Source: Pseudomonas mandelii (GTDB taxonomy: Bacteria; Pseudomonadota; Gammaproteobacteria; Pseudomonadales; Pseudomonadaceae). From it: 64,000 nt of DNA. Of the stretch, positions 19,534 to 29,219 are shown in pieces. The number at the start of each line of letters is the position of its first letter. Position 1 is the first letter of the stretch. A program made the position numbers and the translations under genes. The DNA lies in NCBI RefSeq assembly GCF_900106065.1, contig NZ_LT629796.1, forward strand, positions 3,813,501 through 3,877,500, written 5' to 3'. The notes beneath the pieces were generated by a model. That model had not been told where the DNA came from, searched no databases, and saw only the letters and a list, made by a program, of their open reading frames with translations.

Positions 19534-20407
19534 CGTGATTTGCTCCTTTGGTTTTTAGAAGAGTACTGCCGTCCCACCTGTTTTATTATCTGGGCGGCTC
19601 TTTCTTTTTGTGTCGGCGCAAACTTATATCACGCCGACCATGTTGGCGATACTTGCGTATCTAACCTTTCAGCTTCTTTACGACCCTGTCGCAAACAGCT
19701 TGGTAGATGTCGCAAATTTACTGCCTCGACGCAAGCGGATTGGCAACTTTAACGTTGTTTTCCAAGGCTTGTGCATCGCTAAAAAGAGTCCCTGGTGAAA
19801 CGTTTGAATCTCCATTGGGCAACCCTGCCGCTATTTTTATTGGCCTTGAGGCTTCCACTTCCAGCGGAGGCTTCCAAAGCTATGTGGGTGTGAATGCAAC
19901 AAGCGTGCACAAACCAGAATTCTGTAGCTGTTTTTTTCTGGAAACCTGCCTGTCGCTATAAAAACCTCATGAAACCGGGGGCTTCAAGCGTGTTTTTTGT
20001 ACGCTTGACGCCGTGCATTGCATGGTGTTGCACCACTGAAACGGAAAGCGTGACAACGAAAAATGTTACCGGTTCACCCCTCGTTGAGTAATTCTCGGAT
20101 GCTGACGCACTCAGCGTAGACGCACTGTGCGGTTTTGGTGCAAAAAATCTTAATCACTGTGCTGATTTCAAACAGTGCGGTAACGGACTCATCTGGAACT
20201 TTTCATTGGTTATCAGTCATTTCAGCATTTTTGGCGTGGTCTGCGGTTCTGTAATGGTGCGCCGTGAGCAAAAAAGGCCCATTTAGGGGCGCTCGTGCGG
20301 CGTGAAGGCAGTGGCGTTCACGGGTATGCTGGCGTCCTGTCGCTTGGTGCGCAGCCTGTCAGGATGGGCGCTAAGCTGAAAATGATGACCTGGCGGGAGT
20401 GCGCGCG
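19534..20407. other. 874-bp intergenic region, no gene supported
   Basis: This region separates the divergent oprD and HIT genes and is visibly richer in A+T than its neighbours. Short frames at 19610-19798, 19707-19961 and 19894-20091 show no recognisable protein and no good ribosome-binding sites. Present are an 8-bp hairpin with a 9-nt loop at 19984-20008 (TCAAGCGT / ACGCTTGA), a TATAAG on the minus strand near 19624-19628 that could be an oprD -10, and several T-runs. It could hold a long oprD leader or an unannotated small RNA. Confidence 0.5.
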
Positions 20408-20833
20408 GTGTTCGCTTTAGATCCACGACTTCAACAAGACACGCTACCGATTGGCGATTTCCCGCTTTGCCGGTTGCTGTTATCCAATGATTCGAACTAC
20501 CCCTGGTTCATCCTGGTGCCACGCCGTGAAGATATCAGTGAGATATTTCAGTTAGGTGTCGCAGATCAACAGCAGCTGTGGCAGGAAACGACCGCGCTGG
20601 CGGAACTGCTCAAGGATTCGTTCGACGCCGACAAGCTGAATGTCGCGGCGCTGGGTAATGTCGTCAGTCAGTTGCACATGCATGTCATTGTGCGCAAGCG
20701 TGAGGACGCCGCCTGGCCAGCCCCGGTCTGGGGCAAACACCCGGCCGTGCCTTACAGCGCAGCGCAAATTGCGGCCATTCGCGAGCGCCTGCGTCTGCTG
20801 TTAACCGAACATTTCACGTTTCTGGAGGGTTGA
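20408..20833 (+). CDS. HIT domain protein (diadenosine-polyphosphate hydrolase-like)
   Basis: 141 residues from GTG 20408, chosen because GGGAG lies 8 nt upstream and homologues begin FALDPRLQQDT; GTG 20399 is an in-frame alternative. The histidine-triad region reads QLHMHVIVR (about residues 92-100), so the first triad position is Gln while the presumed nucleophilic His and the third His remain. Such variants belong to the HIT branch acting on dinucleotide polyphosphates or nucleotidylated substrates. It precedes slyX by 3 nt and forms a two-gene operon ending in the terminator at 21057. Confidence 0.88.
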   Translation: MFALDPRLQQDTLPIGDFPLCRLLLSNDSNYPWFILVPRREDISEIFQLGVADQQQLWQETTALAELLKDSFDADKLNVAALGNVVSQLHMHVIVRKREDAAWPAPVWGKHPAVPYSAAQIAAIRERLRLLLTEHFTFLEG

Positions 20834-20836
20834 ATC

Positions 20837-21043
20837 ATGAGCCTGGAAGATCGCGTTACCGATCTGGAGAGCCAACTGGCGTTTCAGGATGACACCATCC
20901 AGTCATTGAGTGATGTGCTGGCAACGCAGCAGCGCGCCGTTGAACGCCTGCAATTGCAGATGGCTGCATTGCTCAAGCGCCAGGAAGAAATGGCCGGGCA
21001 GTTCGAAACCTTCGAAGAAGAAGCACCTCCGCCTCATTATTGA
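20837..21043 (+). CDS. slyX: SlyX family protein
   Basis: 68 residues, almost entirely a heptad coiled coil ([20 protein letters not shown] onward), ending in the conserved PPPHY. SlyX is a small cytoplasmic protein of unknown function found near slyD in enterics and next to HIT and dps genes in Pseudomonas. It starts 3 nt after the HIT stop and has a good Shine-Dalgarno (GGAGG) inside that gene's end, so the two are translationally linked. Confidence 0.92.
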   Translation: MSLEDRVTDLESQLAFQDDTIQSLSDVLATQQRAVERLQLQMAALLKRQEEMAGQFETFEEEAPPPHY

Positions 21044-21056
21044 AACCGCAGGCAAT

Positions 21057-21094
21057 AAAAAACCGCGAACAGCTCAGCTGCTCGCGGTTTTTTT
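21057..21094. terminator. bidirectional terminator slyX / membrane cold-shock gene
   Basis: The hairpin AACCGCGA...TCGCGGTT is flanked by an A-run on the left and TTTTTTTT on the right, placed between convergent genes. Confidence 0.9.
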
Positions 21095-21104
21095 TAGCCT
21101 TGAA

Positions 21105-21707
21105 TCAGCGACGCGGCAATGCAGCGATCACATCTTCGGCTTGCAGCCCTTTGTCACGATTCATGACAGAGAACTCCACGCGCTGGCCTTCAACCAGAAC
21201 ACGGTGACCTTCGCCACGAATGGCCCGGAAATGCACGAAAATATCATCGCCGGAATCACGGGAAATAAAGCCGAAGCCTTTGGAGGTGTTGAACCACTTG
21301 ACGGTGCCGGTATCGCGGTTGCTCATGTCGTAGCTTGGCGAGGCGGCGGCCGGCGAGGATTTGTAGAAGCTGATAGCCAGGTGCAGGAGAACGGCGATCA
21401 GTGCAGCCACCAGGCTGAACAGGACGGCAGGTTGACCGGCGATGACAGGCATCGGCGCGAGCAACGTCAGGGTTTGCAGGACGACGGCCAGGACCAGCAG
21501 GGCGCTGACCAAGTTTTGCAGTTGGTGACGAGGACCTTTGTTCCAGTAAGGGATAACCGGAGCGAGGGTCAGGTTAAGCAGGCCGAAAAAGGCCAGGTAC
21601 AGCGCAGCGGGTTGTTGCAGGTAAGGAGCAGCTTCGGGTTGCAGGCTAGGGATGAAGGACAGCAGCAAAGCTGCTGCGCCCATTAGCAGGTGGACGATTT
21701 TCAACAT
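21105..21707 (-). CDS. membrane-anchored cold-shock domain protein
   Basis: 200 residues. The N-terminal part (about 1-118) has three hydrophobic segments ([35 protein letters not shown]; a long VLAVVLQTL to [11 protein letters not shown] stretch). The C-terminal 70 residues are a complete cold-shock domain with RNP1 KGFGFIS and RNP2 DIFVHF. An OB-fold RNA/DNA-binding domain attached to inner-membrane helices is unusual; the arrangement is conserved among pseudomonads (PA0961 group). The CSD should face the cytoplasm, where it could hold RNA near the membrane; that role is inference. It is divergent from dps. Confidence 0.85.
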   Translation of the reverse strand: MLKIVHLLMGAAALLLSFIPSLQPEAAPYLQQPAALYLAFFGLLNLTLAPVIPYWNKGPRHQLQNLVSALLVLAVVLQTLTLLAPMPVIAGQPAVLFSLVAALIAVLLHLAISFYKSSPAAASPSYDMSNRDTGTVKWFNTSKGFGFISRDSGDDIFVHFRAIRGEGHRVLVEGQRVEFSVMNRDKGLQAEDVIAALPRR

Positions 21708-22014
21708 TTTGATTAACTCACGTTAAGACGGATCACAAGGAAGAGCTGATGGAGCACGGTTCGCTTCAGAACAATAAGAGGCGTTGGACACGTACCCGGT
21801 ACCAGCCTATGCGCAGCCCCCGAAAAATAGGCGGTCGCGACACACGGTCTATTTAACAGCAAAGCCTGCAGCTACTCAAATCAGGCAGTCCAGCGGTGCT
21901 TCGCGGGGCGATTTGTCGCAGGTTATTGTGCAATCCCGGGCGGCGAGGGGGTGGCAGGCTTGCTAGAGTGGTCCTGCACCTGTTGGATGAACTCATCACC
22001 TTTAGGGGAAAAAC
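21708..22014. promoter_or_regulatory. divergent intergenic region before dps
   Basis: 307 bp between the membrane cold-shock gene and dps. It must hold both promoters; TTGCTAGAGT at 21959-21968 is a possible extended -10 for dps. No further gene is supported. Confidence 0.35.
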
Positions 22015-22485
22015 ATGGCAATCGATATCGGTATCAGTGAAGAGGACCGCAAGTCCATCGTTGACGGGCTTTCGCGTCTGCTGTCGGACACTTATGTGCT
22101 GTATTTGAAAACTCATAACTTTCATTGGAACGTCACCGGTCCCATGTTTCGGACCCTGCACCTGATGTTCGAGGAGCAATACAACGAGTTGGCCCTGGCC
22201 GTCGATTCGATTGCCGAGCGCATTCGCGCCCTCGGGTTTCCTGCCCCCGGCGCCTATTCGATTTATGAGCGGCTGTCTTCTATTAAAGAAGAAGCCGGTG
22301 TGCCGAGCGCTGAAGACATGATCAAGCAGCTTGTCGATGGGCAAGAGGCGGTCACCCGTACCGCCCGCGGAATCTTTCCGCTGCTGGAAAAAGTCAGCGA
22401 CGAGCCGACGGCTGACCTGCTGACCCAGCGCATGCAAGTCCACGAAAAAACCGCATGGATGCTGCGGTCTCTGCTGGATCAGTAA
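22015..22485 (+). CDS. dps: Dps-family ferritin-like DNA-protection protein
   Basis: 156 residues. The helix-A motif [14 protein letters not shown] (about residues 32-45) supplies the ferroxidase histidines, and [20 protein letters not shown] (about 52-71) the partner acidic residues. These are the intersubunit iron site of Dps dodecamers, which oxidise Fe(II) with hydrogen peroxide and shield DNA. The N-terminus is short with few basic residues, so DNA binding may be weak compared with E. coli Dps. Shine-Dalgarno AGGGG precedes ATG 22015. Monocistronic, next to the ribbon-helix-helix gene. Confidence 0.95.
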   Translation: MAIDIGISEEDRKSIVDGLSRLLSDTYVLYLKTHNFHWNVTGPMFRTLHLMFEEQYNELALAVDSIAERIRALGFPAPGAYSIYERLSSIKEEAGVPSAEDMIKQLVDGQEAVTRTARGIFPLLEKVSDEPTADLLTQRMQVHEKTAWMLRSLLDQ

Positions 22486-22749
22486 TATCGTCACTACGCG
22501 AATGACGCCCGTCGGGTGTTATTCGCGGTCTTTTGCCTTCTTCAAATCGCTTTTAAGCTCGTTAAAAATCGTCTGGCGGCGTAGGAAAATAGCCGGCCTA
22601 GGACGCTCTCCATGATCGCCCTTCAGTTGTTGGCTTATCCTACGTCGATGGTCATAAAGTCATCTGGATATACCTTTGCGCCTGCGCTTTTATAGGGCCA
22701 CGGAGAGTGCTCTTACAGAAGGCAAGGATGACAAAGGAGTGTCAACGAT

Positions 22750-23088
22750 ATGGATTACGAAGACAGGCGAAGCGAGGGGAGGGTCAGTCCGGTCAAGGAG
22801 ATAAGGATTGATCCATTTGTCAGCGAATTTGATATGGGGCTGGCCCGGCCCTTATCCCGGTCGGTGCGGTTGAACGGCTTTGCCACCTGCTTGCGGCTTG
22901 AGCAGGTGTACTGGGATATTCTGGGCGATATGGCCAAGGTCAATTGTTGTACGGTCAGTGCGCTGCTGTCCCATGTGGATCGCGAAGTGCACTTGCGTCA
23001 TGGCGGGGTCAAGAACTTTACCGGGCTGGTGCGGGTTGTCTGCGTCGTGCACAGCCTGAAAGAAGGGGGCAGCGTCGCAATGCCCTAG
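22750..23088 (+). CDS. ribbon-helix-helix domain protein
   Basis: 112 residues. The segment RSVRLNGFATCLRLEQVYWD with the following SALLSHVDREVHLRHGG (about residues 37-95) fits the RHH_4 family: a beta strand for DNA contact followed by two helices. The first 36 residues are polar and poorly conserved. Family members are small putative DNA-binding proteins with no assigned target. It stands alone, 264 bp after dps, with AAGGAG about 11 nt upstream of ATG 22750. No antitoxin-type partner gene is adjacent. Confidence 0.72.
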   Translation: MDYEDRRSEGRVSPVKEIRIDPFVSEFDMGLARPLSRSVRLNGFATCLRLEQVYWDILGDMAKVNCCTVSALLSHVDREVHLRHGGVKNFTGLVRVVCVVHSLKEGGSVAMP

Positions 23089-23223
23089 CCACGCAGGTGA
23101 TCGGACAGAGTGTCAGTCTGTGCAGTCTTACGGCTGCACAGGCTGCATTTAATGGATATAATCCCGCTCTTTGCCGCAAAACCCAGCGTGTGCGGTAGCA
23201 ATCTGATCGCCGAGACAACCCCC

Positions 23224-23445
23224 ATGCCGATGTACGACTATCAATGTGCTTCCTGTGGTCATCAGTTGGAAGCCATTCAAAAGATCAGCGCAGCACCGCT
23301 GGTCGACTGCCCTGCCTGCCAGGCGCCAGAGCTTAAAAAGATGCTGTCCATGCCGGGCTTCCGCCTGAGCGGCACCGGCTGGTACGAAACCGATTTCAAG
23401 ACCGGTTCCAAGAAGAATCTGGCCGGCGGCGACAAAGCTGACTAA
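23224..23445 (+). CDS. FmdB-family zinc-ribbon protein
   Basis: 73 residues from ATG 23224 (MPMYDYQCASCGHQLE); the open frame back to 23110 is unlike the family. Two Cys pairs, CASC (about 8-11) and CPAC (about 31-34), form the zinc ribbon. The C-terminal GTGWYETDFK segment is the usual continuation in proteobacterial members. The function of the family is unknown beyond a proposed regulatory role from fmdB of methylotrophs. It lies 94 nt before aspS and is commonly found there, possibly in one transcript. Confidence 0.9.
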   Translation: MPMYDYQCASCGHQLEAIQKISAAPLVDCPACQAPELKKMLSMPGFRLSGTGWYETDFKTGSKKNLAGGDKAD

Positions 23446-23539
23446 GGTCTGGAACCTGAGTTGAACGACACGCGCGAGCTCTTGCAACACCTGCAAGGCC
23501 TCCAACCGAATTTCGATTACGAGAAGTGAAACCACTACC

Positions 23540-25315
23540 ATGATGCGCAGCCATTATTGCGGCCAACTGAACGAAGCCCTGGAAGGCCAGGAAATTACCC
23601 TTTGCGGATGGGTGCACCGTCGCCGTGACCACGGTGGGGTGATTTTCCTCGATATTCGTGATCGTGATGGTCTGGCCCAGGTGGTGTTCGACCCGGACCG
23701 CGCCGAGAGCTTCGCCGCCGCCGATCGCGTGCGCAGCGAATACGTCGTGAAGATCACCGGCAAGGTTCGCCTGCGTCCGGCAGGTGCCACCAACGCCAAC
23801 ATGGCGTCGGGCATGATCGAAGTGCTGGGCTATGAACTGGAAGTGCTGAACGAGTCGGAAACCCCGCCGTTCCCGCTGAACGAGTTCTCCGACGTCGGTG
23901 AAGAAACCCGCCTGCGCTATCGCTTCCTCGACCTGCGTCGCCCGGAAATGCTCGAGAAGCTGCGTCTGCGTTCGCGCATGACCACCAGCATCCGTCGCTT
24001 CCTCGACGAAAACGGCTTCCTCGACGTCGAGACGCCGATCCTGACCCGTGCCACGCCAGAAGGCGCTCGCGACTACCTGGTGCCGAGCCGTACCCACGCC
24101 GGTAGCTTCTTCGCCTTGCCGCAATCGCCGCAGCTGTTCAAACAACTGTTGATGGTCGCCGGCTTCGACCGTTACTACCAGATTGCCAAGTGCTTCCGCG
24201 ACGAAGACCTGCGCGCCGACCGTCAGCCGGAATTCACCCAGATCGACATCGAGACCAGCTTCCTCGATGAAAAAGAGATCATGGCCATCACCGAACAAAT
24301 GATCCGCAACCTGTTCAAGGAAGTGCTGGACCTGGAGTTCGGCGACTTCCCGCACATGACCTTCGAAGAAGCCATGCGTCGTTACGGTTCCGACAAACCT
24401 GACCTGCGCAACCCGCTGGAACTGGTTGACGTTGAAGACCAGCTGAAAGACGTCGACTTCAAGGTGTTCAGCGGCCCGGCCAACGACCCGAAATGCCGTA
24501 TTGCCGCCCTGCGCGTTCCAGGCGCTGCGAGCATGCCGCGCAAGCAGATCGACGACTACACCAAGTTCGTCGGCATCTACGGTGCCAAGGGCCTGGCGTA
24601 CATCAAGGTCAACGAGCGCGCCAAAGGTGTTGAAGGCCTGCAGTCGCCAATCGTCAAGAACATCCCTGAAGCCAACCTCAACGTGATCCTCGATCGTGTT
24701 GGCGCGGTCGATGGCGACATCGTGTTCTTCGGCGCCGACAAAGCCAAGATCGTCAGCGAAGCCCTGGGCGCGCTGCGGATCAAGGTCGGCAACGACCTGG
24801 ACCTGCTGACCTGCAAGTGGGCGCCGATGTGGGTTGTCGACTTCCCGATGTTCGAAGAGAACGACGACGGCAGCTTCACCGCCTTGCACCACCCGTTCAC
24901 CGCGCCGAAGTGCACCCCGGAAGAACTGGAAGCCAACCCGGCGATCGCTCTGTCCCGTGCCTACGACATGGTTCTGAACGGCACCGAGCTGGGTGGCGGT
25001 TCGATCCGTATCCACCGCAAGGAAATGCAGCAGACCGTGTTCCGCCTGTTGGGTATCAATGAAGCGGAACAGGAAGAGAAGTTCGGCTTCCTGCTCGACG
25101 CCCTGAAATACGGCGCGCCGCCGCACGGTGGCCTGGCTTTCGGCCTGGACCGTCTGGTCATGCTGATGACCGGCGCCCAGTCGATTCGTGAAGTGATCGC
25201 TTTCCCGAAAACCCAGAGCGCGGCTGACGTCATGACTCAGGCACCGGGTGCTGTAGATGCCAAGGCATTGCGCGAACTGCACATTCGTCTGCGCGAAACA
25301 CCAAAGGCTGAGTAA
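23540..25315 (+). CDS. aspS: aspartyl-tRNA synthetase (Asp/Asn type)
   Basis: 591 residues, bacterial-type length. N-terminal OB-fold anticodon domain (about 1-110), class II core with motif 2 [18 protein letters not shown] (about residues 217-234), the bacterial GAD insertion (about 290-420), and motif 3 [10 protein letters not shown] (about 533-542). It charges tRNA-Asp with aspartate in the cytoplasm. In P. aeruginosa the orthologue is non-discriminating and also makes Asp-tRNA-Asn for GatCAB to amidate, so the same is likely here. A second in-frame Met (23543) could be the start. The gene ends in a good terminator before yebC. Confidence 0.97.
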   Translation: MMRSHYCGQLNEALEGQEITLCGWVHRRRDHGGVIFLDIRDRDGLAQVVFDPDRAESFAAADRVRSEYVVKITGKVRLRPAGATNANMASGMIEVLGYELEVLNESETPPFPLNEFSDVGEETRLRYRFLDLRRPEMLEKLRLRSRMTTSIRRFLDENGFLDVETPILTRATPEGARDYLVPSRTHAGSFFALPQSPQLFKQLLMVAGFDRYYQIAKCFRDEDLRADRQPEFTQIDIETSFLDEKEIMAITEQMIRNLFKEVLDLEFGDFPHMTFEEAMRRYGSDKPDLRNPLELVDVEDQLKDVDFKVFSGPANDPKCRIAALRVPGAASMPRKQIDDYTKFVGIYGAKGLAYIKVNERAKGVEGLQSPIVKNIPEANLNVILDRVGAVDGDIVFFGADKAKIVSEALGALRIKVGNDLDLLTCKWAPMWVVDFPMFEENDDGSFTALHHPFTAPKCTPEELEANPAIALSRAYDMVLNGTELGGGSIRIHRKEMQQTVFRLLGINEAEQEEKFGFLLDALKYGAPPHGGLAFGLDRLVMLMTGAQSIREVIAFPKTQSAADVMTQAPGAVDAKALRELHIRLRETPKAE

Positions 25316-25326
25316 AGCTGACCGCA

Positions 25327-25357
25327 AAGGCGCATCCTTCCGGGATGCGCCTTTTCT
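25327..25357 (+). terminator. Rho-independent terminator after aspS
   Basis: An 11-bp stem (AAGGCGCATCC / GGATGCGCCTT) is followed by TTTTCTTT, 12 nt past the aspS stop. Confidence 0.9.
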
Positions 25358-25435
25358 TTAGGTCGAGATTTTTTGTTGCTGGCCGACACAACGTGCGCGG
25401 CGGGCGATGTTTCAAAGAGAAATTCGGAGCGAGAT

Positions 25436-26182
25436 ATGGCGGGTCATTCCAAGTGGGCGAACATCAAGCACCGCAAAGAACGTCAGGATGCCAAGAAGGG
25501 CAAGATTTTCACCAAGTGGATTCGTGAGCTGACCGTTGCGGCCCGTCAGGGCGGCGGTGATCCGGGTTCCAACCCGCGCCTGCGCCTGGCGCTGGACAAG
25601 GCGCTTGGTGCGAACATGAGCCGCGACATCATTGATCGCGCAGTCGCCCGCGGTGCCGGTGCAGCCGATACCGACGACATGGTCGAACTGACCTACGAAG
25701 GCTACGGCCCGGGTGGCGTGGCGGTGATGGTCGAGTGCATGACCGATAACCGTAACCGCACCGCAGCTGCTGTTCGCCATGCGTTCAGCAAGTGCGGTGG
25801 CAACCTGGGGACCGACGGTTCGGTGGCTTATCTGTTTGAGCGCAAGGGGCAGATTTCCTTCGCGCCAGGTGTCGATGAAGACGCGCTGATGGAAGCGGCC
25901 ATGGAAGCTGACGCCGATGACGTGGTCACCCATGAAGACGGTTCGATTGACGTGTTCACCTCGTTCGCCGGCTTCTACTCCGTGCGTAACGCGCTGGAAG
26001 CGGCAGGTTTCAAAGGTGATGATGCGGAAATCGTGATGCTGCCGACCACCAGCGCTGAACTGGACCTGGAAGGCGCCGAGAAGGTGCTCAAGCTGATCGA
26101 CATGCTTGAAGACCTGGATGACGTGCAGAACGTCTACTCCAACGCGGATATTCCAGAGTCGGTGGCCGCACAGCTGGGTTGA
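25436..26182 (+). CDS. yebC: YebC/PmpR family regulator
   Basis: 248 residues from ATG 25436 ([19 protein letters not shown]); the frame back to 25373 is an extension. The N-terminal motif and [20 protein letters not shown] are universal in YebC. In P. aeruginosa the orthologue PmpR represses the quorum-sensing gene pqsR. YebC homologues elsewhere have also been reported to bind the ribosome and ease synthesis of polyproline stretches, so a translational role is equally possible. It precedes ruvC, the common arrangement in gamma-proteobacteria. Confidence 0.95.
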   Translation: MAGHSKWANIKHRKERQDAKKGKIFTKWIRELTVAARQGGGDPGSNPRLRLALDKALGANMSRDIIDRAVARGAGAADTDDMVELTYEGYGPGGVAVMVECMTDNRNRTAAAVRHAFSKCGGNLGTDGSVAYLFERKGQISFAPGVDEDALMEAAMEADADDVVTHEDGSIDVFTSFAGFYSVRNALEAAGFKGDDAEIVMLPTTSAELDLEGAEKVLKLIDMLEDLDDVQNVYSNADIPESVAAQLG

Positions 26183-26200
26183 TTGATCTGCAATACTCTT

Positions 26201-26251
26201 GAAGCCGGAAGTGCAGGCGGTGATGTTTCACCGCCAGGCATGTCCGGCTTC
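26201..26251. repeat. nested hairpin between yebC and ruvC
   Basis: Outer arms GAAGCCGGA (26201-26209) and TCCGGCTTC (26243-26251) enclose an inner perfect stem GGCGGTGA / TCACCGCC (26216-26223 and 26228-26235). There is no strong T-run, so it may be a weak terminator or an RNA-stability element. Confidence 0.6.
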
Positions 26252-26308
26252 TGCCTTTACGCCGAGCAAGCAATTGCCGGCAGGCATCATTTTTGAGCTG
26301 CAGGCGTT

Positions 26309-26833
26309 ATGACTTTAATTCTTGGTATCGACCCCGGTTCGCGCATCACCGGTTATGGCGTGGTACGCGATACCGGGCGTGGTTGCGTGTATGTGGCGTC
26401 GGGCTGCATTCGCACCGGGTCCGGCGAACTGCATGAGCGTCTGCAAATCGTTTATCGCGGTGTGCGTGAAGTCATCCAGACCTACGGCCCGGTGACCATG
26501 GGCATCGAAAAAGTCTTTATGGCGCGCAATGCCGACTCTGCCCTCAAGCTTGGTCAGGCCCGGGGCGCCGCGATCGTGGCGGGTGCCGAAGAAAGCCTGG
26601 AAATCGCTGAGTACACCGCAACCCAGGTCAAGCAAGCAGTGACCGGCACCGGTGCCGCCAATAAAGAGCAAGTGCAGATGATGGTCATGCACATGCTGAA
26701 ATTGACCAGCAAGCCGCAAATCGATGCTTCGGATGCCCTGGCCATTGCCATTTGCCACGCGCATACCCGTTCCAGCCTGTTGCCCCATGGCCTGGGAACG
26801 GCACGCAGTCGTGGCGGGCGCCTGCGTCTCTGA
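26309..26833 (+). CDS. ruvC: Holliday junction resolvase RuvC
   Basis: 174 residues. RNase H-like fold with the catalytic acids visible in [13 protein letters not shown] (Asp about residue 8), [18 protein letters not shown] (Glu about 69) and [14 protein letters not shown] (Asp pair about 139-142). It cuts four-way DNA junctions symmetrically once RuvAB has positioned them. It leads the ruvC-ruvA-ruvB cluster; a 115-bp gap to ruvA leaves room for a second promoter. The gene is preceded by the nested hairpin downstream of yebC. Confidence 0.97.
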   Translation: MTLILGIDPGSRITGYGVVRDTGRGCVYVASGCIRTGSGELHERLQIVYRGVREVIQTYGPVTMGIEKVFMARNADSALKLGQARGAAIVAGAEESLEIAEYTATQVKQAVTGTGAANKEQVQMMVMHMLKLTSKPQIDASDALAIAICHAHTRSSLLPHGLGTARSRGGRLRL

Positions 26834-26948
26834 TAGCATCAGCAATCATTTTTAGCGAATGAGGGTTTTGCGCCTGTGTTGTCGGCGCAAACCCCTTGTT
26901 CTGTCAGTCGCCAGTCATTGATCTGGCCAACGCTCAAGGATCTGAAAC

Positions 26949-27563
26949 GTGATTGGACGCTTGCGCGGCACACTGGCTGAGAAACAGCCGCCGCACCTGA
27001 TTCTGGATGTAAACGGTCTGGGGTATGAGCTGGAAGTGCCCATGACCACGCTCTATCGCTTGCCGTCGGTCGGTGAACCGCTGACCTTGCACACCCATTT
27101 GGTCGTACGTGAAGACGCGCAGTTACTCTATGGCTTCTTCGGCAAGCGTGAGCGAGACTTTTTTCGCGAGTTGATCCGTCTCAATGGTGTGGGGCCGAAA
27201 TTGGCCCTGGCATTGATGTCGAGCCTGGAAGTGGATGAGCTGGTGCGTTGCGTGCAATCCCAGGACACCTCGGCGCTGACCAAGGTGCCGGGCGTGGGCA
27301 AAAAGACGGCCGAGCGTTTACTGGTGGAACTCAAGGACCGCTTCAAGGCTTGGGAAACCGTGCCGGCGATGTTCGCCCTGGTGCCGAACCAGCCGGGCGG
27401 GCCTGATGTGGCGCCGGTTGCCACCGCCGAAAATGACGCGGTCAGCGCGCTGATATCCCTGGGCTACAAGCCGCAGGAAGCCAGCAAGGCGATTTCCGCG
27501 ATCAAGGAGAAAGGTTTGAGCAGTGAAGACATGATTCGTCGTGCCCTGAAGGGAATGATCTAA
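26949..27563 (+). CDS. ruvA: Holliday junction branch-migration protein RuvA
   Basis: 204 residues, starting at GTG 26949 ([16 protein letters not shown]). OB-fold domain I (about 1-62), helix-hairpin-helix domain II with [14 protein letters not shown] and [16 protein letters not shown] (about 77-130), and the flexible C-terminal domain III that contacts RuvB (about 155-204). RuvA tetramers hold the junction open in a square-planar form. Its stop is directly followed by the GTG of ruvB with no gap, so the partners are co-translated. Confidence 0.97.
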   Translation: MIGRLRGTLAEKQPPHLILDVNGLGYELEVPMTTLYRLPSVGEPLTLHTHLVVREDAQLLYGFFGKRERDFFRELIRLNGVGPKLALALMSSLEVDELVRCVQSQDTSALTKVPGVGKKTAERLLVELKDRFKAWETVPAMFALVPNQPGGPDVAPVATAENDAVSALISLGYKPQEASKAISAIKEKGLSSEDMIRRALKGMI

Positions 27564-28625
27564 GTGATTGAAGCTGATCGTCTGATTGCCGCCACGCCCG
27601 GCCCTCGCGACCGCGAGGAAGTCCAGGACCGGGCGATTCGCCCCGTCAGCCTGGCCGAGTACATTGGCCAGCCGACCGTTCGCGAGCAAATGGAGTTGTT
27701 CATCCAGGCCGCACGCGGGCGTAACGAATCCCTGGACCACACGCTGATTTTCGGCCCGCCGGGTCTGGGTAAAACCACCCTGGCCAACATCATCGCTCAG
27801 GAAATGGGCGTGTCGATCAAGAGCACTTCGGGCCCGGTGCTTGAGCGCCCGGGTGATCTGGCGGCGCTGTTGACCAACCTTGAGCCCCACGACGTGCTGT
27901 TTATCGATGAAATCCATCGGCTCTCGCCGATCGTCGAGGAAGTGCTGTACCCGGCCATGGAAGATTTCCAGCTCGACATCATGATTGGTGAAGGGCCGGC
28001 TGCGCGCTCGATCAAACTGGATCTGCCGCCGTTCACCCTGGTGGGGGCGACGACGCGGGCCGGCATGCTGACCAACCCGTTACGCGACCGCTTTGGCATC
28101 GTCCAGCGCCTGGAGTTCTACAACACCGCCGACCTGGCGACGATTGTCAGTCGTTCGGCGAACATCCTCGGCTTGCCGCTGGACCCGGAGGGCGCCTTTG
28201 AGATCGCCCGTCGTGCCCGTGGCACGCCGCGGATCGCCAACCGTTTGTTGCGCAGGGTTCGGGATTTCGCCGAAGTGCGTGCCAAGGGCCACATCACCAA
28301 ACCGATCGCCGACTTGGCCTTGAACCTGCTGGACGTCGACGAGCGTGGCTTCGATCACCAGGACCGGCGCCTGCTGTTGACCATGATCGAGAAGTTCGAC
28401 GGTGGGCCGGTGGGTGTGGACAGTTTGGCCGCGGCGATCAGCGAAGAGCGTCACACCATTGAAGACGTGCTGGAGCCATATTTGATCCAGCAGGGCTACA
28501 TCATGCGCACGCCGCGGGGGCGAGTGGTCACTCGGCACGCGTATCTGCACTTCGGTTTAAACATTCCGTCACGATTGGGCGAGATGCCCGTTGTAGACGA
28601 GTTCCTCGATGCGGTAGACGATTAA
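27564..28625 (+). CDS. ruvB: Holliday junction branch-migration helicase RuvB
   Basis: 353 residues from GTG 27564. AAA+ ATPase with Walker [13 protein letters not shown] (about residues 60-71), Walker [11 protein letters not shown] (about 111-120), sensor [10 protein letters not shown], and the C-terminal winged helix ending near [12 protein letters not shown]. RuvB hexamers pump DNA through the RuvA-bound junction using ATP. It follows ruvA without any intergenic base and ends before a terminator-like hairpin. Confidence 0.98.
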   Translation: MIEADRLIAATPGPRDREEVQDRAIRPVSLAEYIGQPTVREQMELFIQAARGRNESLDHTLIFGPPGLGKTTLANIIAQEMGVSIKSTSGPVLERPGDLAALLTNLEPHDVLFIDEIHRLSPIVEEVLYPAMEDFQLDIMIGEGPAARSIKLDLPPFTLVGATTRAGMLTNPLRDRFGIVQRLEFYNTADLATIVSRSANILGLPLDPEGAFEIARRARGTPRIANRLLRRVRDFAEVRAKGHITKPIADLALNLLDVDERGFDHQDRRLLLTMIEKFDGGPVGVDSLAAAISEERHTIEDVLEPYLIQQGYIMRTPRGRVVTRHAYLHFGLNIPSRLGEMPVVDEFLDAVDD

Positions 28626-28655
28626 TCACCTTTCGGGCCGATTTATTCGGGATTT

Positions 28656-28679
28656 GCGCGGTCCTAGGACCGTGCTTTT
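28656..28679 (+). terminator. terminator after ruvB
   Basis: GCGCGGTCC (28656-28664) pairs with GGACCGTGC (28667-28675), with one G-T pair, then TTTT. The short loop means the top pairs must open. Confidence 0.7.
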
Positions 28680-28751
28680 GCCAGAAAGCCGCGAATCAAT
28701 GAAAAACAGTTGCCTGGCCGGATTGGCAACCTGAGGAGTAAGCACTAGAGT

Positions 28752-29219
28752 ATGCGCGCGCAAAACGGGCTTGAGCCTTTCGCACTTCGTTGTCGCGTTT
28801 ATTACGAGGACACCGATGCGGGCGGCATCGTGTATTACGTCAATTACCTCAAGTTTATGGAACGGGCTCGAACCGAGCGGCTCCGGGATCTGGGCTTTGC
28901 CCAGTCCCAGCTGGCAGGAGAGGACCTGTTGTTTGTCGTGCATTCCAGCGAAGCGCGTTATCACGCGCCGGCGCGACTGGACGACGAACTTCTGGTAAGC
29001 GCTGAAGTAATCGAATTGAACCGTGTCAGCCTGCGCTTCAAACAGCAGGTCAGGCGAGCCACGGATAATGCGCTGCTCTGCGAAGGGCAGTTTCTGGTGG
29101 CCTGTGTGCGCACTGAAAGTTTAAAACCCCGGGCCATTCCCGAAGCTCTACGTGCGGCCTTTGCCGACGTGAGCGGCGCGGGTACACACTCAAAGCAGGA
29201 GATAAAGCGTGGAAGCTAA
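28752..29219 (+). CDS. ybgC: tol-pal-associated acyl-CoA thioesterase YbgC
   Basis: 155 residues. Hot-dog fold with the catalytic signature [19 protein letters not shown] (about residues 17-35), where Asp is the active residue. YbgC hydrolyses acyl-CoA thioesters in the cytoplasm and interacts with phospholipid-synthesis enzymes; its constant place at the head of tol-pal suggests a link to envelope lipid balance. The last 11 nt overlap the GTG start of tolQ. Confidence 0.95.
   Translation: MRAQNGLEPFALRCRVYYEDTDAGGIVYYVNYLKFMERARTERLRDLGFAQSQLAGEDLLFVVHSSEARYHAPARLDDELLVSAEVIELNRVSLRFKQQVRRATDNALLCEGQFLVACVRTESLKPRAIPEALRAAFADVSGAGTHSKQEIKRGS

Noticed and set aside
19610..20091. Small frames in the oprD-HIT gap
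   Set aside because: No Shine-Dalgarno, no recognisable domains and overlapping alternatives in other frames.
23396..25327. 643-codon frame antisense to aspS
   Set aside because: Shadow of AspRS with biased composition and no family match.
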